From contig CM037848.1 of assembly GCA_021234535.1 (NCBI GenBank), positions 10,306,444 to 10,370,443 on the forward strand: a DNA stretch of 64,000 nucleotides, written 5' to 3'. The position numbers were made by a program, and so were the translations under genes. Shown piece by piece: positions 25,601-40,600 of the stretch. The DNA comes from Stichopus chloronotus. Taxonomy: Eukaryota; Echinodermata; Holothuroidea; Aspidochirotida; Stichopodidae. The notes below the pieces were generated by a model. That model did no database searches and was not told the origin of the DNA. It saw only the letters and a program-made list of their open reading frames with translations. Numbering within the stretch: position 1 is the first letter of the stretch; the number at the start of each line of letters is the position of its first letter.

Positions 25601-28600
25601 CAGCACTCAATTTGTGAATAAGACATACTTTTGTCCTACTTTTGATCTTCATAGATTAGTCATTGTATTCCCCTATATTATTGAGAATTGTCAAACTACC
25701 TTTATTCTACATTTTTCATGCCTGCATGGGTCCACTTGAAAGCAGAACCACAGATCTATTATCCATGACAGTAACCATGCAGTTGCACTTACACCTGTCT
25801 CTTGAGTTGTTTTGGCTGTTTGCGCGCCCCATTTCCTCCATCATTCTTGACTTTTAAGTGATATTTGCTTTCCTTTCTCCTCCACCAGATTATAATATTT
25901 CTTCCAGTTCTGACAAGGGCGAGCTAAGTGCAAGGTCAGTACACTGAAATTACTTTTAATTGAACATGTTCAATATACTGAGTCTTTCAGGAAGAGGTTG
26001 ATGTGCTTTTTCTGTCAGTGAAATCACGGTGGATGAAATTTGTACATCAATAAAACTGAGATGTCATATTATTGTCATAATATCTACAGAATAATATTTT
26101 AAGTAGATGCACCTTACCCTCTCTTCCTCATCTTGATAAGTTTGGAGAGATTTATAATGCCTTCCTTTAGCAAATGCCTATCACGGGAAACTTAAAGTAC
26201 TGTAGTGAAAATAAAGTTCAATACACAAATCCAGCAAACAGTGCAACATGCGAATGACAATGTTTTCATAAAGCATTGACTGCAAGTTTTGTTGCGTAGG
26301 CCAAATTAGTTGGATTTGATTTACAGTTCGGGTCAGGTCCTTAGAATGATTTTAGGTAAATTCTACCTCTTTTCCAGTTCTAAAGTGTAACCACCTTTTT
26401 TTGAAAAGATGTCTCATCAGTAGCCGTGTCGTCAGGATTCTAAGAACCCCCCAGCCCAACCCCACCTCCCTACCAAACCCAGTCCCTCCTTTCACAATTC
26501 GATGCCGAGTTTTTGTACCCATCCTTGTTGGTGATTGACTTGGAGATGGCATTCCGGAGGTATGCATTTACCTCTCAAAAAAACGATGACTTTCGTGCTC
26601 TTACGATTGGGTTTTCCCCTCTGAGAAAGAAACAGCATCACCCCAGCTGTTAGCTGGAACTGACCGCGTCAAAGGCAGTGTTATGGCTGGAGATCACGTG
26701 GGAGATTCTCTCCCATGGACTGATGTACAGTATTTGTTGGGATATGATTAGCTAATGGAAATTTGTCATCAATTGATCTTGTTAGACCCTCCCTTTATCG
26801 CTCTTAGTCAAATATCTTTTGCTGTCTTTGGAAGTTTTACATGGACGTACATACCGTGATATGAGGTTTTGCCAGTCAACGCTGCCTGGAAAAGATTTTG
26901 CATTCAGTAATCCAATTTTATGTGGCAAGATTCGATCTCGTTTACAATCCTGTTTTTCTGACAGTTTGTTAAAGCTTGAGCCTTAAAAGCATCCAGGTGA
27001 CAGTTTTCATCCAAGGAATTAAGATCGAAACATACAGAAAGTTGTCAGGTTTAAGTTATGAATATTTTGTGTTTATTACACTAACATACATCAAGGTCAT
27101 TTGAGGACATTAGTGGTCAAAAGAAAGAAACCTCTTTACCTGGATATTTCACCAGAGAAATATCCAACTGATCTCATTTTAATATGGTCACAGTTGTTCC
27201 TCACTGAACAAATTGCACTTAAAATGCTTGTGGGTGAGGCTAAGCTTGTTTAAGTTCAGCAAGGGTCAAAATATTGCAAAACAAATGTTGGAAATGTACC
27301 ATATCAAAACCGGAAGGCTTGTACAGATCAGGACTTACTCGAAACCTATTGTTTTAAGTAGATGTTAATTTACAGGATTCAAAAATTATTAAACTTTTAT
27401 TTCATGTGAAATACATTAAGAGCATCTTGTTGAGTGGGAGGAGCTTATTGGTTTTGGTGATGGCCAAATTTCATTTCTAGGGAAGATCTGGGTCGAATTT
27501 TGCAAACTTTTGTAAATACGATATATTTATCAGTAAATGAAACTTGGACAGTTTGCATACTTAGTGTGTAGGTTGTGCCACACTGAGTAAATGAAGCGTG
27601 TTTGCTCTTTGTCGAAGGGAAAGGTCAGGTGAGTTCAACTTGGGTTAAACTTGCAGTTTTGTATGCTGACATTTATGAAGCACAGTCTACGTTCTTTTCA
27701 GTTCTCATTGTACATATCGGCAATTACTACTGGGAATGCCAGGAAAGAGCTTGATTCTCCTTTGTTGATGGAAAATGACATGTAATCATCAAGGTTCTTT
27801 GTAATATATATAAATTTGTAAAGTAGCAATAAATAATTTTATCCTGTGGTTTTCAAAACTGCTCTCATCATGCAGGCATGTTTTATCACAGCTTTGAGGA
27901 TACTCCATCTGAGGCACTGCCAAAAAAAAAGAGATCACGTTTTTGCAAAACTATTTTTGTTATAAACTCTAGGGTTACTCTGTGTTTCCATGTTATGTAA
28001 TTTTGGGATAGTAAACTTCACAAACATTCATAAATCTAGTCTGTGTTTAATTCTTTTCAACCAGACAAGAGTGTCGAGGAAAACCTAAACTTGAAGATCT
28101 TCCCGAAGAGGGCAGTATGACATCTCGGAGTGCTACATATGGAGGTAGATATGTTTGAAGCACGATTTATGACTGTACCTGAGCAAATAGCATTAACAAT
28201 ATTACATTTCATATCGTGTTAAAGTAACATGAAAAACAAATTTTGGAGTATTGACTGCATTAATCATTAAAAATGTTGAAAATAGTCACAATTTTCATGA
28301 AAATCCATCAGACATTGACCATTTTACAAACAAATTTCTCTTTTACAATTGCATCATGAATAAGCATAAGCCAAACATGCAAATTTGTGAAGTTCCCCGT
28401 GGGAGAGACTCACCTGATATGCCTTATGTTATCCTTTGTTTACTTAACCTTTATTTCAAAGGACAATTGACAATTTGACATGCCCTGAGGATTTTTTTTT
28501 TTTTTTTGAAGCAGACATTTCCTTCTTTAGAAATGTTGATATGACTTACTTATGTGAAACCCAGTAATTAAGAGATAAAATGTAAAGGTCTAACAAAAAA

Positions 28601-31600
28601 ATACTGACACTGTGCAACACCCCACTGTACATCATCTGTTTTGCATTTTCGTCAAACTTTAGAAAGCCATGTCTCAAAAACGGTAATAGATAGAAACATA
28701 ATTCCAGCAGATCAGCACTCAGGATCTCAGTGCAACTTCTGAATGCAGCTCACTCTTTTGTAGATGCATGTCACTTGGTCTTTAAGCAAACAAAACTTTT
28801 CAGTGAATGATAAAGTCAGTAATTTACACAATTCAATGAACAAAAGGCAATTACAAAGATTTTGTTGACTGTAGTCGAATTTGCTGAAATGTGTGGATGC
28901 TACAGTGGCTCCTTTACTGTATGAACTGCAAAAAATATCTGCAACTAGAATTCTGCCACTCATATCATGTTATTGTTGCGTTGTTTCAGCCCCAGTTTTT
29001 AATGTTTCCTCTGGATAAAGGTTGTTGGGGAAAGACAAATGGAAACTTAACAAAACAAGCACTTTAAAACATGTGGCTTAACATTGAAGTTTTACAAATA
29101 TGTTAGTGAGGGCATATATTTTGGGGGTCTCTCAAAAAAATGAAGTTCCTTCTCTTTGCAAAATCTTGTTGACAATTTTTGTACCAACATAAGTACTACT
29201 GTACAAGGCTTATATTCATTGTAGCAAATGGAAGTTGGGAGGTCATAATACCAAGTAGGCAGATTGTTGTTATGTACCAAAATACAAGGACCGTGATGAG
29301 TGCACAAGAATGACAAATAAGCAACATCTGTCGGTAAACTTGTATGGACATTCCAATTATTATGTTTAACCCCTTCATCGTTACGTCCACTTCAGGCCGT
29401 ATGAAAGGGTCGGTCCATGTGCAGGTATGACGTTATATTGCAATGCATACACAGAGCTGTAATCGTGCAAGTTGACTGGTGTGAACTAGTGTGTGCAGAG
29501 ATTCCACTGCATACATGTCCAGACAGATGGTAGGAATGTTTGCAACAAATTCAAATGCAAACCTAAGTTTAGTATTTAAAAAAAATGCTGTCATTGATCG
29601 GTGTACTTCATCTTTATATATATATTTTTTTTAAATTGTTAAAAGTAGCTGTTGTATCACTAGCAGGTAGTCACATCAAATTTAAAGTATGCACATGGAA
29701 AGAAGAAAAGTAATTGCGCTGTTGGATTTGACCAGTGTATCTTTTTAAGTTCATCTTTGAGTTTTCTGTGTTTTTTTTTAGCATGTGTTCCATATTACTA
29801 TTAAACACCCATTTGAAGTACATGGGTGGTCTTTTTCCCTCTGAATTTTCATGCAACGTGTGATCCAGTTTCAAATTAGCTTTTTGTGAAGAAGCATTTT
29901 ACTGAGTAGGAAAAGTTGAAAAGGGTGCTGGGTATTTATCAGGTATGGATGAGTGCCGGATGAACTTGGCAAGTGCCAAGTAGTAACACCTGGGACCACC
30001 CAGCATGGGCAAATCCCTGAGTGTATGTAAAGATACGTGCCCTTAGTCCAGATTAACTCCTTTTCACTGTCAAAGCTCAGGGATATGCAGGGAACAGAAC
30101 ATCCCTGATCTTGTTGTGCATCCTTTACTTAATTTTTTTTTCACAGTGTCGAAGCTAAGGGATAGATATGGCTCAGAACGCACCTCATCTCTTGATTCAC
30201 CGAGATACAGCAGGCCACACACCACAAGCAGCAAAAGCGTCGGAGCTCTGCAGAGCCGTTTCTCGGCCGACAAGAAAGATTCTTCATCTGGCGTCTCTTC
30301 GGTAGGGAGAGCTGCTGCAGTCAACTCCAACCCGAAAAACTCTGGGTTGGAAGAGAAGAAGAGGTATGGCACCCCCGAGAAAAGGCTGAGCTCTGAGAGC
30401 GGATATGGAAGTCTGGAAAGAGACAAAAGTAAAGATTTAACGAGGCAAAAAGAAAGAGGGAAGAGTGACAGAGGTGGGAGCATTAGCAAAATAAGCGAGA
30501 ATGGTAGCTTAGCGTCGTCCAAAGACTCCGACTTCCAGGTCGCAGTCTCTGTGGCGAAGACCATAGCCCAGAGGAGCAGCTCCGAATCCGACGATGCAAA
30601 GAAAACCCGCATGGAGCTGTACAAAGAGAAGAGGAGGAAAGAGTTGGCAGAGAAACATGGCACTGGTGGAAGCATCAGTGAGAACAAGTCAAAGAAGCCA
30701 CCCAGAGATCCCTTATCATCCCCTGTCCACAGAGATGTCACGGCCAGTAGGAAGACATCGGGCGAGGAACAAGATTTGAAGAAGAGCCGTCGAAATTTGA
30801 CAGAAACGGTTAAGGCTGAGGACACTCTAAAAGCAAGGTTTGTACTGCATCCAAGATTTTACAATTTTATGTTCAAATACTAAAAGCAGGTCAGTTGCAT
30901 GTGTCAATAATCAAACAGAATGATTTTGAAAATTCATCGCATTGTTTTTGGTAAAGTGAATTTTCCAAGTTTTCTCTGGAATTTCTCCTGTGAATTGCAA
31001 ATCTTACAGCGTGGTTGATGCTAATGTATGTAATGTAATTGATTGGGCATGTTACCAAAGACGAGTAGAAAAGGAATGTTGCCTTGCAGTTGAACATGAT
31101 ATCAGTTACTGAAAGTCCTTTGTTTGGCTTTATATTTGCTATAGTTACAACCAATTTTTTCCAAACTGAATTTTCTGCTTGGATTTAGACTTGCTTGGAG
31201 TGAGTTTTCATAACAGCTGACTACCAACCAATGTAATTAACTAACCTACTAATGTTGATAGCTCTAATATATGAGAAATTTAAATGATGCCTTGCAAAAT
31301 AATTACAGGTGTGATTGTGTGGTTGTACACAGTAAGTAAGTACACATTAGTAACACGAACAAAACAGTCACTGGTCTATAGATCTTGAAAAGAACATTAA
31401 TTGTGATCAGTATGTTACTATTTTTGGAAAGATCCTCTCCAAAGGCTACTGAAGACAATATCTTTCATTTTCTTAATTGCGATAGGTTACATCTCTAACA
31501 AATGTTAACAGTATGAATTAATATTGACATTTAAAGATTTGAATTTTCAGAAAGTGAATAGCACCACCATTCCACAAAAGTTTATGTCCCCCCATCCATC

Positions 31601-34600
31601 CCATCTGTGAAGTGGAGACAGTACATATCTCTGTTTAGAAACAATTTGCTCACACTTACTAACCCAATAGGAGAATTGTTATTTGTAATTGTATGGAGAT
31701 ACATATTATTGTGTAAAGTGACAAAACTTTCTTTGAGGGTATATAATAAATACCATAAATTCAGGCACCAAAAGTTATCACATGTTTTTACTGTACAGTC
31801 TCCTACCGGAATCAATGGTTTGAAATATGTATCCGTGTCAACCAACGAAGATGCACTAAAACCTACACACCTAGCCTGTCACCCATGGATACAATGCTAT
31901 CTCTGTGTGAGATTTCCACACAGCAGAGGCTCAGGCACTTGGAAAACAGTGCTGGCTTATTAATAGATACAGCAATAAGGTCATTTTACTGCAGTGGCTG
32001 GTCAATCAGGAAACATTCCCAGCTATTAGAAGCTATAGCTGGGACAATATTAAGATCTGCAACCATTGGTAAACAAAATGAAATTCTAAATTGTACTCTT
32101 GAAAAGTAGTAATATTTCAAGTTCACAAGTGCAACAATTTTAAAATTTATCCTGAGTTTAATGTATGCTTTTTGCGATTGGTTTAATTCAGGGTATAGGC
32201 AGTGAAGTTGAAACTTCATAGCTGTTCATTATTGGCAGAAGCATTTCATTAATGAAGATTTTTTCTAATGGCTGGATAAAAACTGCTGTAAGTAGTTACA
32301 AGTACAGCTACAGTCTTGAGGTGGGGGGGGGGGGGGGGGAGTGAGCAATGCAGCACAATGTTAAATCTTTGAAAAAAAAAGACTCTAAATCATAATGTAG
32401 ACAGGCATTATTACCTCAAGTGCAGCGTATTGGATGTTGATACTGTTTTTTCATCACTTGTGAAATTCAAAGCATTGGTGAGGTTGAAATTTCATAGCTG
32501 TTAGTTATTTGCCAAAGCTTTTCATCAATGAGGAATTGTTTTGATGCTGGGTAAAACTGGGTAAAAAGCACAATTTTTTTTTTAATGTTATCAGTTTATG
32601 CAGATAGACTCGAGTTCCTAATCATCCAGATCTGTAAGATCTGCACAATCATAAGTATGTTGGTTTTAAAGAAGTTGATTATTTTTCTCTCAAGAATTAA
32701 TGCAAAAGACCTCTTACATTAGTTACCGTAGTAATATTTGAAACAACTGAAGAAAAGTGTGAGGCTGTATTCCACATCATGGTGGTGGTGGTGCATTTGA
32801 GATGCCTCCTCCTTCAAGAGATAAATTATCTGCTGGAAGTTAGTTTCTCAATTTCTGTTCCTCTAAAGGAAAACATGAAGCTCAGGTGGATTCTAAACCT
32901 TTGTCAAGTTGAATGTCGGTTGATCATGTTAGACATGCAATCGACGTTGCATCCATCACGTGTCGGATATCACTCTGGACCTTGACCTTAAAAAAAAGTA
33001 CCTTAATAATATTTAAGTAGACATGCAGGATTGTTTTTGCTTTTCTTTTTCCTTCTGTCCAAAGCACATCTAGAGATTTTTTGATTCCAAAAATAGTAAA
33101 GTCTCTTGGCTTTAGTTACTAATTAAGTCTGATGTCAAAAAAAAAGTTGCTCAGCAAAAGCCAGTTATGCTATCTGTCCTCAGCTGTTTGTGTGGTGGTA
33201 AGATTTTAAGTGGTTCACACCTCCTTATTCCAGGTGATAAATTTTACGCTCAGTGTTTCCCAAAGATGAATGAATTGACCGGCTATGTGCCTCTGCAGTG
33301 TAAGGGAATTTAATGTGTAGCCTCTGCCTCACAGGTACAGTAATGGGATTAAATCTGTATGCCGGTGTGCAGGTAATATTTGTGTATTCTCAGAACAGCC
33401 TCTCTGGAAATATTCCTTGTCTTTGAGAAACAAATAGACTTGTTAGCTTTTGCTGTGTTGTAACCACGGAAAGAAGAACTTTGTGAATGTGTGTTCGTAG
33501 AAGGAATTATAATTATTATTAGTAGGTAAGAATCAGCTCAGCTTCTCATGTTTTTTTTTTCTTCATAACAAGTATGAAGAGAGGAGAGTAGGACAACAGA
33601 GCCAATTCAATAAACATCTCTCTAAGAGCGAACTTGTCTTTGACTTTCTCTCTGTTTCAATGGAAACGGCAAATTTGTCTCTGATAAAACTAGAAGTGAA
33701 GAAAAGGAGTTTAGCAGTTTGTTCATGTTACTATATTTTCATTAATTTACTGCTACAATTAGCTGAAGCTGCAGTCAGATCAGGAAACTATTTTCTCAGT
33801 TTATATGGTTTTTATTGTAGGCTTTGAACTTCCAAAGTCTGGTGATTAAGTTAAATAAATTCTTGACACCATAGATGATGCTAGAAACATGAATGTAAGC
33901 CTTGCAAAATTTAACCGCCATCATTTGAAATCTCCCGTAATTGTGGCAAGGACGATTCAACTGAAAACAATTTTTTTTAATTTCCTGCTATATAGGATCC
34001 TACTATTTCAGTCATCCTGAAAAATGAGGCTATGATTTAGTGGGGGAGGGGGTGGTGGCAGGTGACTTTTAAGTCCTCTGGTTCCTATAGATGTGGGTAG
34101 GAGATTGCAAACTTAAAGAAGCTAATTCTTTGTTGTAGATCATATGTACTGTAGCATTAACCAATGTTGTAGTTCACCAACTAAATTAAAGAAGTTTGAA
34201 ATCCATGCTAGATTTGTCCATTCAATCTTTGACAATTCATCAACCCATATTTCATAGCTACAGGGTAATTATGTTTATTTGGTCACCATTCATCTGATAT
34301 TTTGGTTTCCCACCTCCTCCATTGCAATTGTCACATTTTCTGTCTGCTCTTGTTTCAGTTGGTTGACCCTCAAAACAATTTTCTTCCCAAAATTTGTCGC
34401 ATTGGGAGCAAAAGTTTAGTCAATGAAAGATGCAACAAAATTAAGTTGAAAAGGATGACAGTTTATTTTTGATCATAACTGCAGACACCAAAATGTCACA
34501 ACTTGGCCCTCTGAATAAACAGAATTACCCTCATAGAATCCATCTGCCTCTACTTTCAATACTGTAGGTTCATTACTTCTTGGAATTCCTGTTTAATAAT

Positions 34601-37600
34601 GATCTGGTGTATTTTTCACTAACATTCTTTTTCCATACTTCTCGCTGTATCACCTTCCCATTCACTGCATGCCCTTTGAAGACGAAATCGTAGAATATCA
34701 AACCTGTCCATGGAAACCCAGCAGCTTGTTGAAACTCTGGAATTGTCCCGAGCAGCTAGACTCGAAAGGTAATGTAGCGTATATGTATTCAGCCTTCAGG
34801 AGCCCTTGTATTGTTATAATTGCAGTTACCGTCTGTAGACCCACAGAGAAACAAATTATGGATAAAATGCAAAAAAGTCTCGTTATTAAGTGAACTCATT
34901 GATGATTGTTCTCATAGGATGTTAAGAGGAAATAAGGATTAGAGTAATGGCTAGGAAAGAATTAGCTGCCTAGAAAGAATGGCGGTGAAATGAGAAAGAA
35001 CTGTAGCCTATAGTAAACCAAGTAGTGTCCAGTTTGCCTGTTAGCGATCACTGCCCAGCCTTGTACATCACACTGCTGTATTTCTTCTCCGTGCATGCCT
35101 CTAAAATGCATTCTATTCCATACCCCATCTCTCGCAGGTGGTTATTGTATCGTCGACTTTCATTTATACTAAGGGATGATTTTGTCATCGCCCCCATGTG
35201 AAACTGTATACCTTTTATTTTCCTGGCACTACTGTTAAGATTTCAAATGAAATAGACACCTCAAGCCCTTGAGGTGCAAATAGTGGATAATAACTGTATG
35301 GTTTCAATGTGTTTCCATGGTAATTTAATTATGAATCGTGGATATTACTGCCTGCTCATACCCATTCATGTGAGAGACATAAGGCTTGTCATTATGTGCA
35401 ACCAGCATTTAAATCAACACAATTTAGTCCTTTCGTGTTTTAGCGTGTAAGTTCTACATGAAATTAATGATCAACATCTTTGTATCATGTTGCACTCAAA
35501 CGCTGGATTTAGGTTGCTTGTTATTGTATCAAAAAGCAATCATGCAGCAATTACTTTTTTTAAAGTCCTGATATCGCATTTCCATGGCCAGAAAAATCAT
35601 TCTTTTTTGACATTATAAACAAGTGGAATTGATTACATTGGACTTCCTTCTCTAGTCAATTGCATGCCCCTCCTATCCTAGGGTGAATCATGCCAACAGA
35701 TATTGAATGGGTTGCAATGTTCCTCATTCCAGGAATTTGTACCGACAAGATCTTTGCATGACTTGGGTTGTTTTGTTTTGGTCTTATTTGTATGATCACT
35801 TGTGTGCAATAAACCTGTGGAAGACCGATCAACTGTAAACAAAAAAGTACGTGAACTTTGTGAAGAGATGATTGAATACATCACTTCCAGCAATCGATAG
35901 GGAGTGATTAAAACTCTCTGAAAGTGGATTTGTTTACCTCAAACACTAGAAAAATCAAAATTTATTCCTAACTTTTGAAGAATTGAGCCAACCCTTGAAG
36001 TTTAATGATGATACAAGCAGATGCTCCCTGTTCCAAATCAAGGATCAAATCATGCCGACCAGAAGTCTAAGGATCATATTATTACGATATTCGTTTGACG
36101 TACAGGATTGGTTTTACTTTTATGAAGTCACACATGCAGCTTAAGAAGTGTAAAATTAAAAATATGCAACTGATTTTTTGTGATACCTTTTGTTGTTATG
36201 CACTGCATGGCCTTAATTTCACGAATTGTTAACTGTTTGTGTGTTAGGAAAGAAGACTGTTACAAATATTCTTCTTGACCTTATTAATTACTGTATAATT
36301 TATTACATATAAATTTATTATGTTTAAAACACCAGTAATAACAGTTATTTATGTTTGTATTATTAGTTTTTAAATTAGTAGTAATAACTAATAGTAATAA
36401 CTACAGTTATTTATAATCATGTTACCATTAATAATAAGAGAAATGTGAATGCTGTTAACAATAATTGCTACTAATAGTAATTTATTACTGTATCAGTGTT
36501 CCTATACGTTTAGTAGAAATTTACTACCGTACAATCTCTTACTCCTAGTGCCAATTACATACTTTGAAACATCAGTTCAATAATGCTAATGCTCTTCTTC
36601 TAATGGACACAAAGATATGCTAATCGTTATTATTTAGAGAAAAGTGCACTGGTAATAGGTACTCCCTAATCTCTACGTATCCTGTTTAAATATGAGACAT
36701 AGGTTCTCATTACCTGCATGAGCCTTTGGAGGCCAGTATACTTTCTTCTGTTAGTTTTGTCGTAATTTTATGCTATTTAAAGCTATGATTAAGGTAGCCA
36801 TCAGAATATTAACAAAGGTTTTCTTATTCCTCTTGAGTTCTCTGCTGCATTGGCTTTTTCTGTCTCAGGTGTTCTGAGTTCTTGCAGTATCCCTAGATCC
36901 GTCATAGTGTTGATTTATGGAACATTCCCAGCTATGAACAGTACAGTAGAATTGTATTGTTTTTTTGTTTTTTTGGGGGAGGGGGAGATGGTGGTACCAG
37001 AGTTATTGATCACCATCCTGTGAAGGGATATAAATGTGGCGGTGGCTCTTACCTTTAAGAAGAAACTTGATTTTGTCAGTGGGATACAGATTTACAATGT
37101 GGCTATTATTACCATATTTTCAACTACGTAGATACCGTACTAAATTTTTCCACTTTTCTGTGCCTGTATATTTACATTGAAAAAACAAATCCTTATGCTG
37201 ATATTTTTTGGGCTACATATTCCTTGCCCCTGCTCCAGCCCTCCATGTTCTCCCTCGCCTCCCGTAGCAGTGGCCTGTGCAGTAGGGATCATACAAACTG
37301 GTATCTGTAGCTATAGTAAGTTCCAGATAATCACTATTGCTGAGTATGATATATACGTGACATTCAACTGAATGGTCTAACTTTATCTTTCATCCCTAAA
37401 TAATAAATCAATTAAAAGAATACACTGTCTCATGACATTTTACTTTTTCAAATTTTGTTGTGCAGTCTAGCAGGTCTTTGAAACTTTACCAAGTAATAGA
37501 GAATACAATTTACAGGTTTTTGTTTAATTACTGAATTGTTTAATTAGGGGGTAGTTCATCATTAAACTCAACTTGTGGTTTTGCTGTTCAAGAACTAACA

Positions 37601-40600
37601 AGTCAAACCACAGTCAGATTAAAGTTCAACTGATAATTTACTAGCCTACAGTGTAAAGAAGAATCTGAGCAAGTCAAATGAACTACACTGTACAGTCACT
37701 TGAGCTAGAAAGTAATATTTGTAACAACAAAAATAATGGTATTGATTTAATTAAATTATGTGATTTGAAATGATAACAGAAGCTGCAAAAAAATAATGGC
37801 AGTAAGTGATTTGAAATACAATGTTTCTGTTATTAGTCAATCAATCAATCAGTCAGTCAATCAATCAATAATCCATCAATCAATTAATCAGTAAAACAAT
37901 CAGTCTCACTCTATAGTATCCCCCAAAAGTTTAATAGCAAACTGGAAATGTGCAGTATAATAAGTTCAATTTTGTTGTAGTTTGCTAAGTACATAAATAA
38001 AATATGGTTATTCAGTATCTACAAAAAATGAAAATACAATAAATTACCATATGGATCCATGCAATTAAATTGTAAGGTATGTAGGATGGGTTCATATGTA
38101 CAATTTGCCATGTAATTACCTTTGAGGTGTTATCACCATGTTACTGAGATACGTAGGCTTAATTGTGTGAGTCATTCTTGATATGACCCTGGGGGAGTGA
38201 GGGAGGGGAGGCAGGTATAGCGTATGTTAGCTATTTGGTTGTTGATCAGACTACTTTGAGAATGACCTTGTCAGCGTAGCATTGTGAATTGGTAGCAAAA
38301 AAGTACTGTTGATTCAAAAAGGCATCAATTATTTGCGAGTTAAATGCAGCTCAAGCCACAGTGTGGAGATATTTGATTACCCATTATTTAGTGAGTATCG
38401 TTAAACTATCGGGATAATGAGATTTAATGGTGGCCAATAATGCAAGTAGTTGTTGCAATTGAGTGACAATTAGTTTATCTTCTAGATTTATTGCAGTCTA
38501 GTGATGTGAACACTAAGCAAAGACTTTCAGAAAGTCTGCACATCACCAAAGTATGCATCCGACTACGTTTTCTTTAATTTCTTTACGATAATTCAATGTT
38601 GTAAAATACGAAATACCTCTTTAAAGTTCAAATAGCAGTAGTGTAATTTATTTTCAAACGCTGAGTAGTGCATCCTAATTAGAATGTAGTAAACTTATCA
38701 AATTACTTGACAGTGGGTTTGCCGTGCTGTATACTGCATATGCTAATTGTACAGTAGCTGCATGTCTGCCGATTCCCGGGTACTACTGTGCATGTATGTC
38801 ATCATCACCATTATAATACCTTTCCTTACTTTACACTACCAGCACATTATTTTATCCACATGCTGCTGGTCTCCATAAGTTACTGTTCTTTATCTGGATT
38901 CTACTGTACCGTGCAGTGGCCATGCAAGCTGGTAGGTCGAGCCAGCTGTCATGCAGTGGATCAGGACAGGGCACCGATAGTGTCATCAGCCTAGTGATCC
39001 AAGAATTTCTGTGGTATTTGCTCTTCTCGAGGACTGGATTGCAGGCCGTCAACTTTTGTGTCCAAACAATTTTATTACTGTGCAAACTGTATAGCAGCAT
39101 TACTCATAGGTGAAATAAACTTAGTCGAGTGCCAATTAATTGCGGCATTGAGGTATATTTAGGACTATCCACTAAGCTTCAACTGGCCTCACTGACCTCC
39201 TACATGATGCTCTCTCATCAGTTTTCTCTCGTCAGTTGCTCTCTAATCACTTTTCATTGAAAGTTATCCCCGATTTTTTTGGGGGGGAGTGGTGTTTTGG
39301 ATTGTATTGCCTTGTTAATATTCATTACGTAACTGATTTTGAGTTGAGGATAATGTTTTTAGTTGACAGTGAAGGAAGATTGGTATCACTTTGCAAAATA
39401 ACCACAAGTTGCTCGATTGCCAAAGGTTTTGCCGGTGAATTAACTTTTTGGCATATCTCCAGAACACACTGTTGAAAATGAAATGGTCGATATCCAGACA
39501 TGGAGGCATTCGACTGCAGCTTATTCTTTGCTCATCTCCTCAATTGGTTCCGCAGATTGAGGCGGTCAGAGACAGAAGAGTCCGGGAATACGTATAAAAT
39601 TTTAGCGAGGCATCGCGAAAGACAGTCGAGTGTCTCAAGTGTTTCCTCCGATGTCTTTCCGTCAAAGGATGAAGGTAAGAAATAGTATCCATCAGAGCAA
39701 AACCATATTACTTTTATATAGAGTCATAATTGAAAATACCAGCATGTTTCAGGATGAAGGAAATACCTGTGATGTTTTTCACACCCAGTTGATAGGTTTT
39801 AATAAGTCACAGTAGGTACTTTTCTCGACCTGCAGACCTTAAAAACCTGAGCTCCTAAGGCCTATTTTTTTTTTGGTTGGGTGATACACACACATAAATA
39901 AAATGCATAGGATATACTTGTACCTGCTATTAGCAAATGAAACGTCCTTGATATGTTGCCTTACGTCCTTGATATGTCGCGTTACTTAAAATTTAACAAG
40001 AAAAAAAGGTGGTAAGGTTTATACAGATATGACGACTAGTACTTTTTCATTTGCAGTCGTGGTTAGGTATGTACTGTGATTACAGTGCAAGAATTTCTTC
40101 TGGGGGCCCTTTTTTTTTGCCAGCAAATTAATCAGGATTTTGGAAATATTTCTTATTTAGGAGTCACTGCAAAACTATGTGGAAGTAAAAACAAAATATA
40201 TTTCACAAGAAACAGATTAGCTATTGATTGAACTTCTCTGAATGTGACTCATCCATTGCTGCCACATAGGTTTCATTAGACGGACATGTCCCCTAAATCA
40301 TATTTTGACCACAAAATAAGTCTACTTACTTAAGTTGAAATGTATTTAAGTTGCATTTACTTGTAGAGGGTGGGGAAAGATGCACAAACAGAGAATGTAG
40401 GACTTGGAAATGCCATTTTCATTGATTTGGGAGGTGTTTTTATAAAACAAAAATTTTCCAGCACATTCCATGCCAACTAATGATGGCACTCCACTTATGA
40501 TAGTATATAGATGTATGTCAATGTGTGCCCCCCAGGAATTAGACCCCAGTGACCCCCCTGGATTCATCTCTAGGTTAAAGGGAAGTAGGACATTTAGAAT

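Noticed and set aside
30070..30825. 251-codon antisense open frame
   Set aside because: It lies wholly opposite the phase-consistent supervillin exon; its Leu/Ser/Phe-rich content is the expected antisense of a Lys/Glu/Ser-rich exon.
36280..36510. TAATA/ATTA-rich stretch considered as an origin or scaffold-attachment site
   Set aside because: Only low-complexity AT sequence is seen; no specific motif supports a function.
38502..38550. Possible exon with acceptor tatcttctag...tctag and donor gtatgc, reading SDVNTKQRLSESLHITK
   Set aside because: Its exit phase is 0, while the next firm exon (39556-39674) needs phase 2, and exon 34682-34768 already joins that exon in frame without it.
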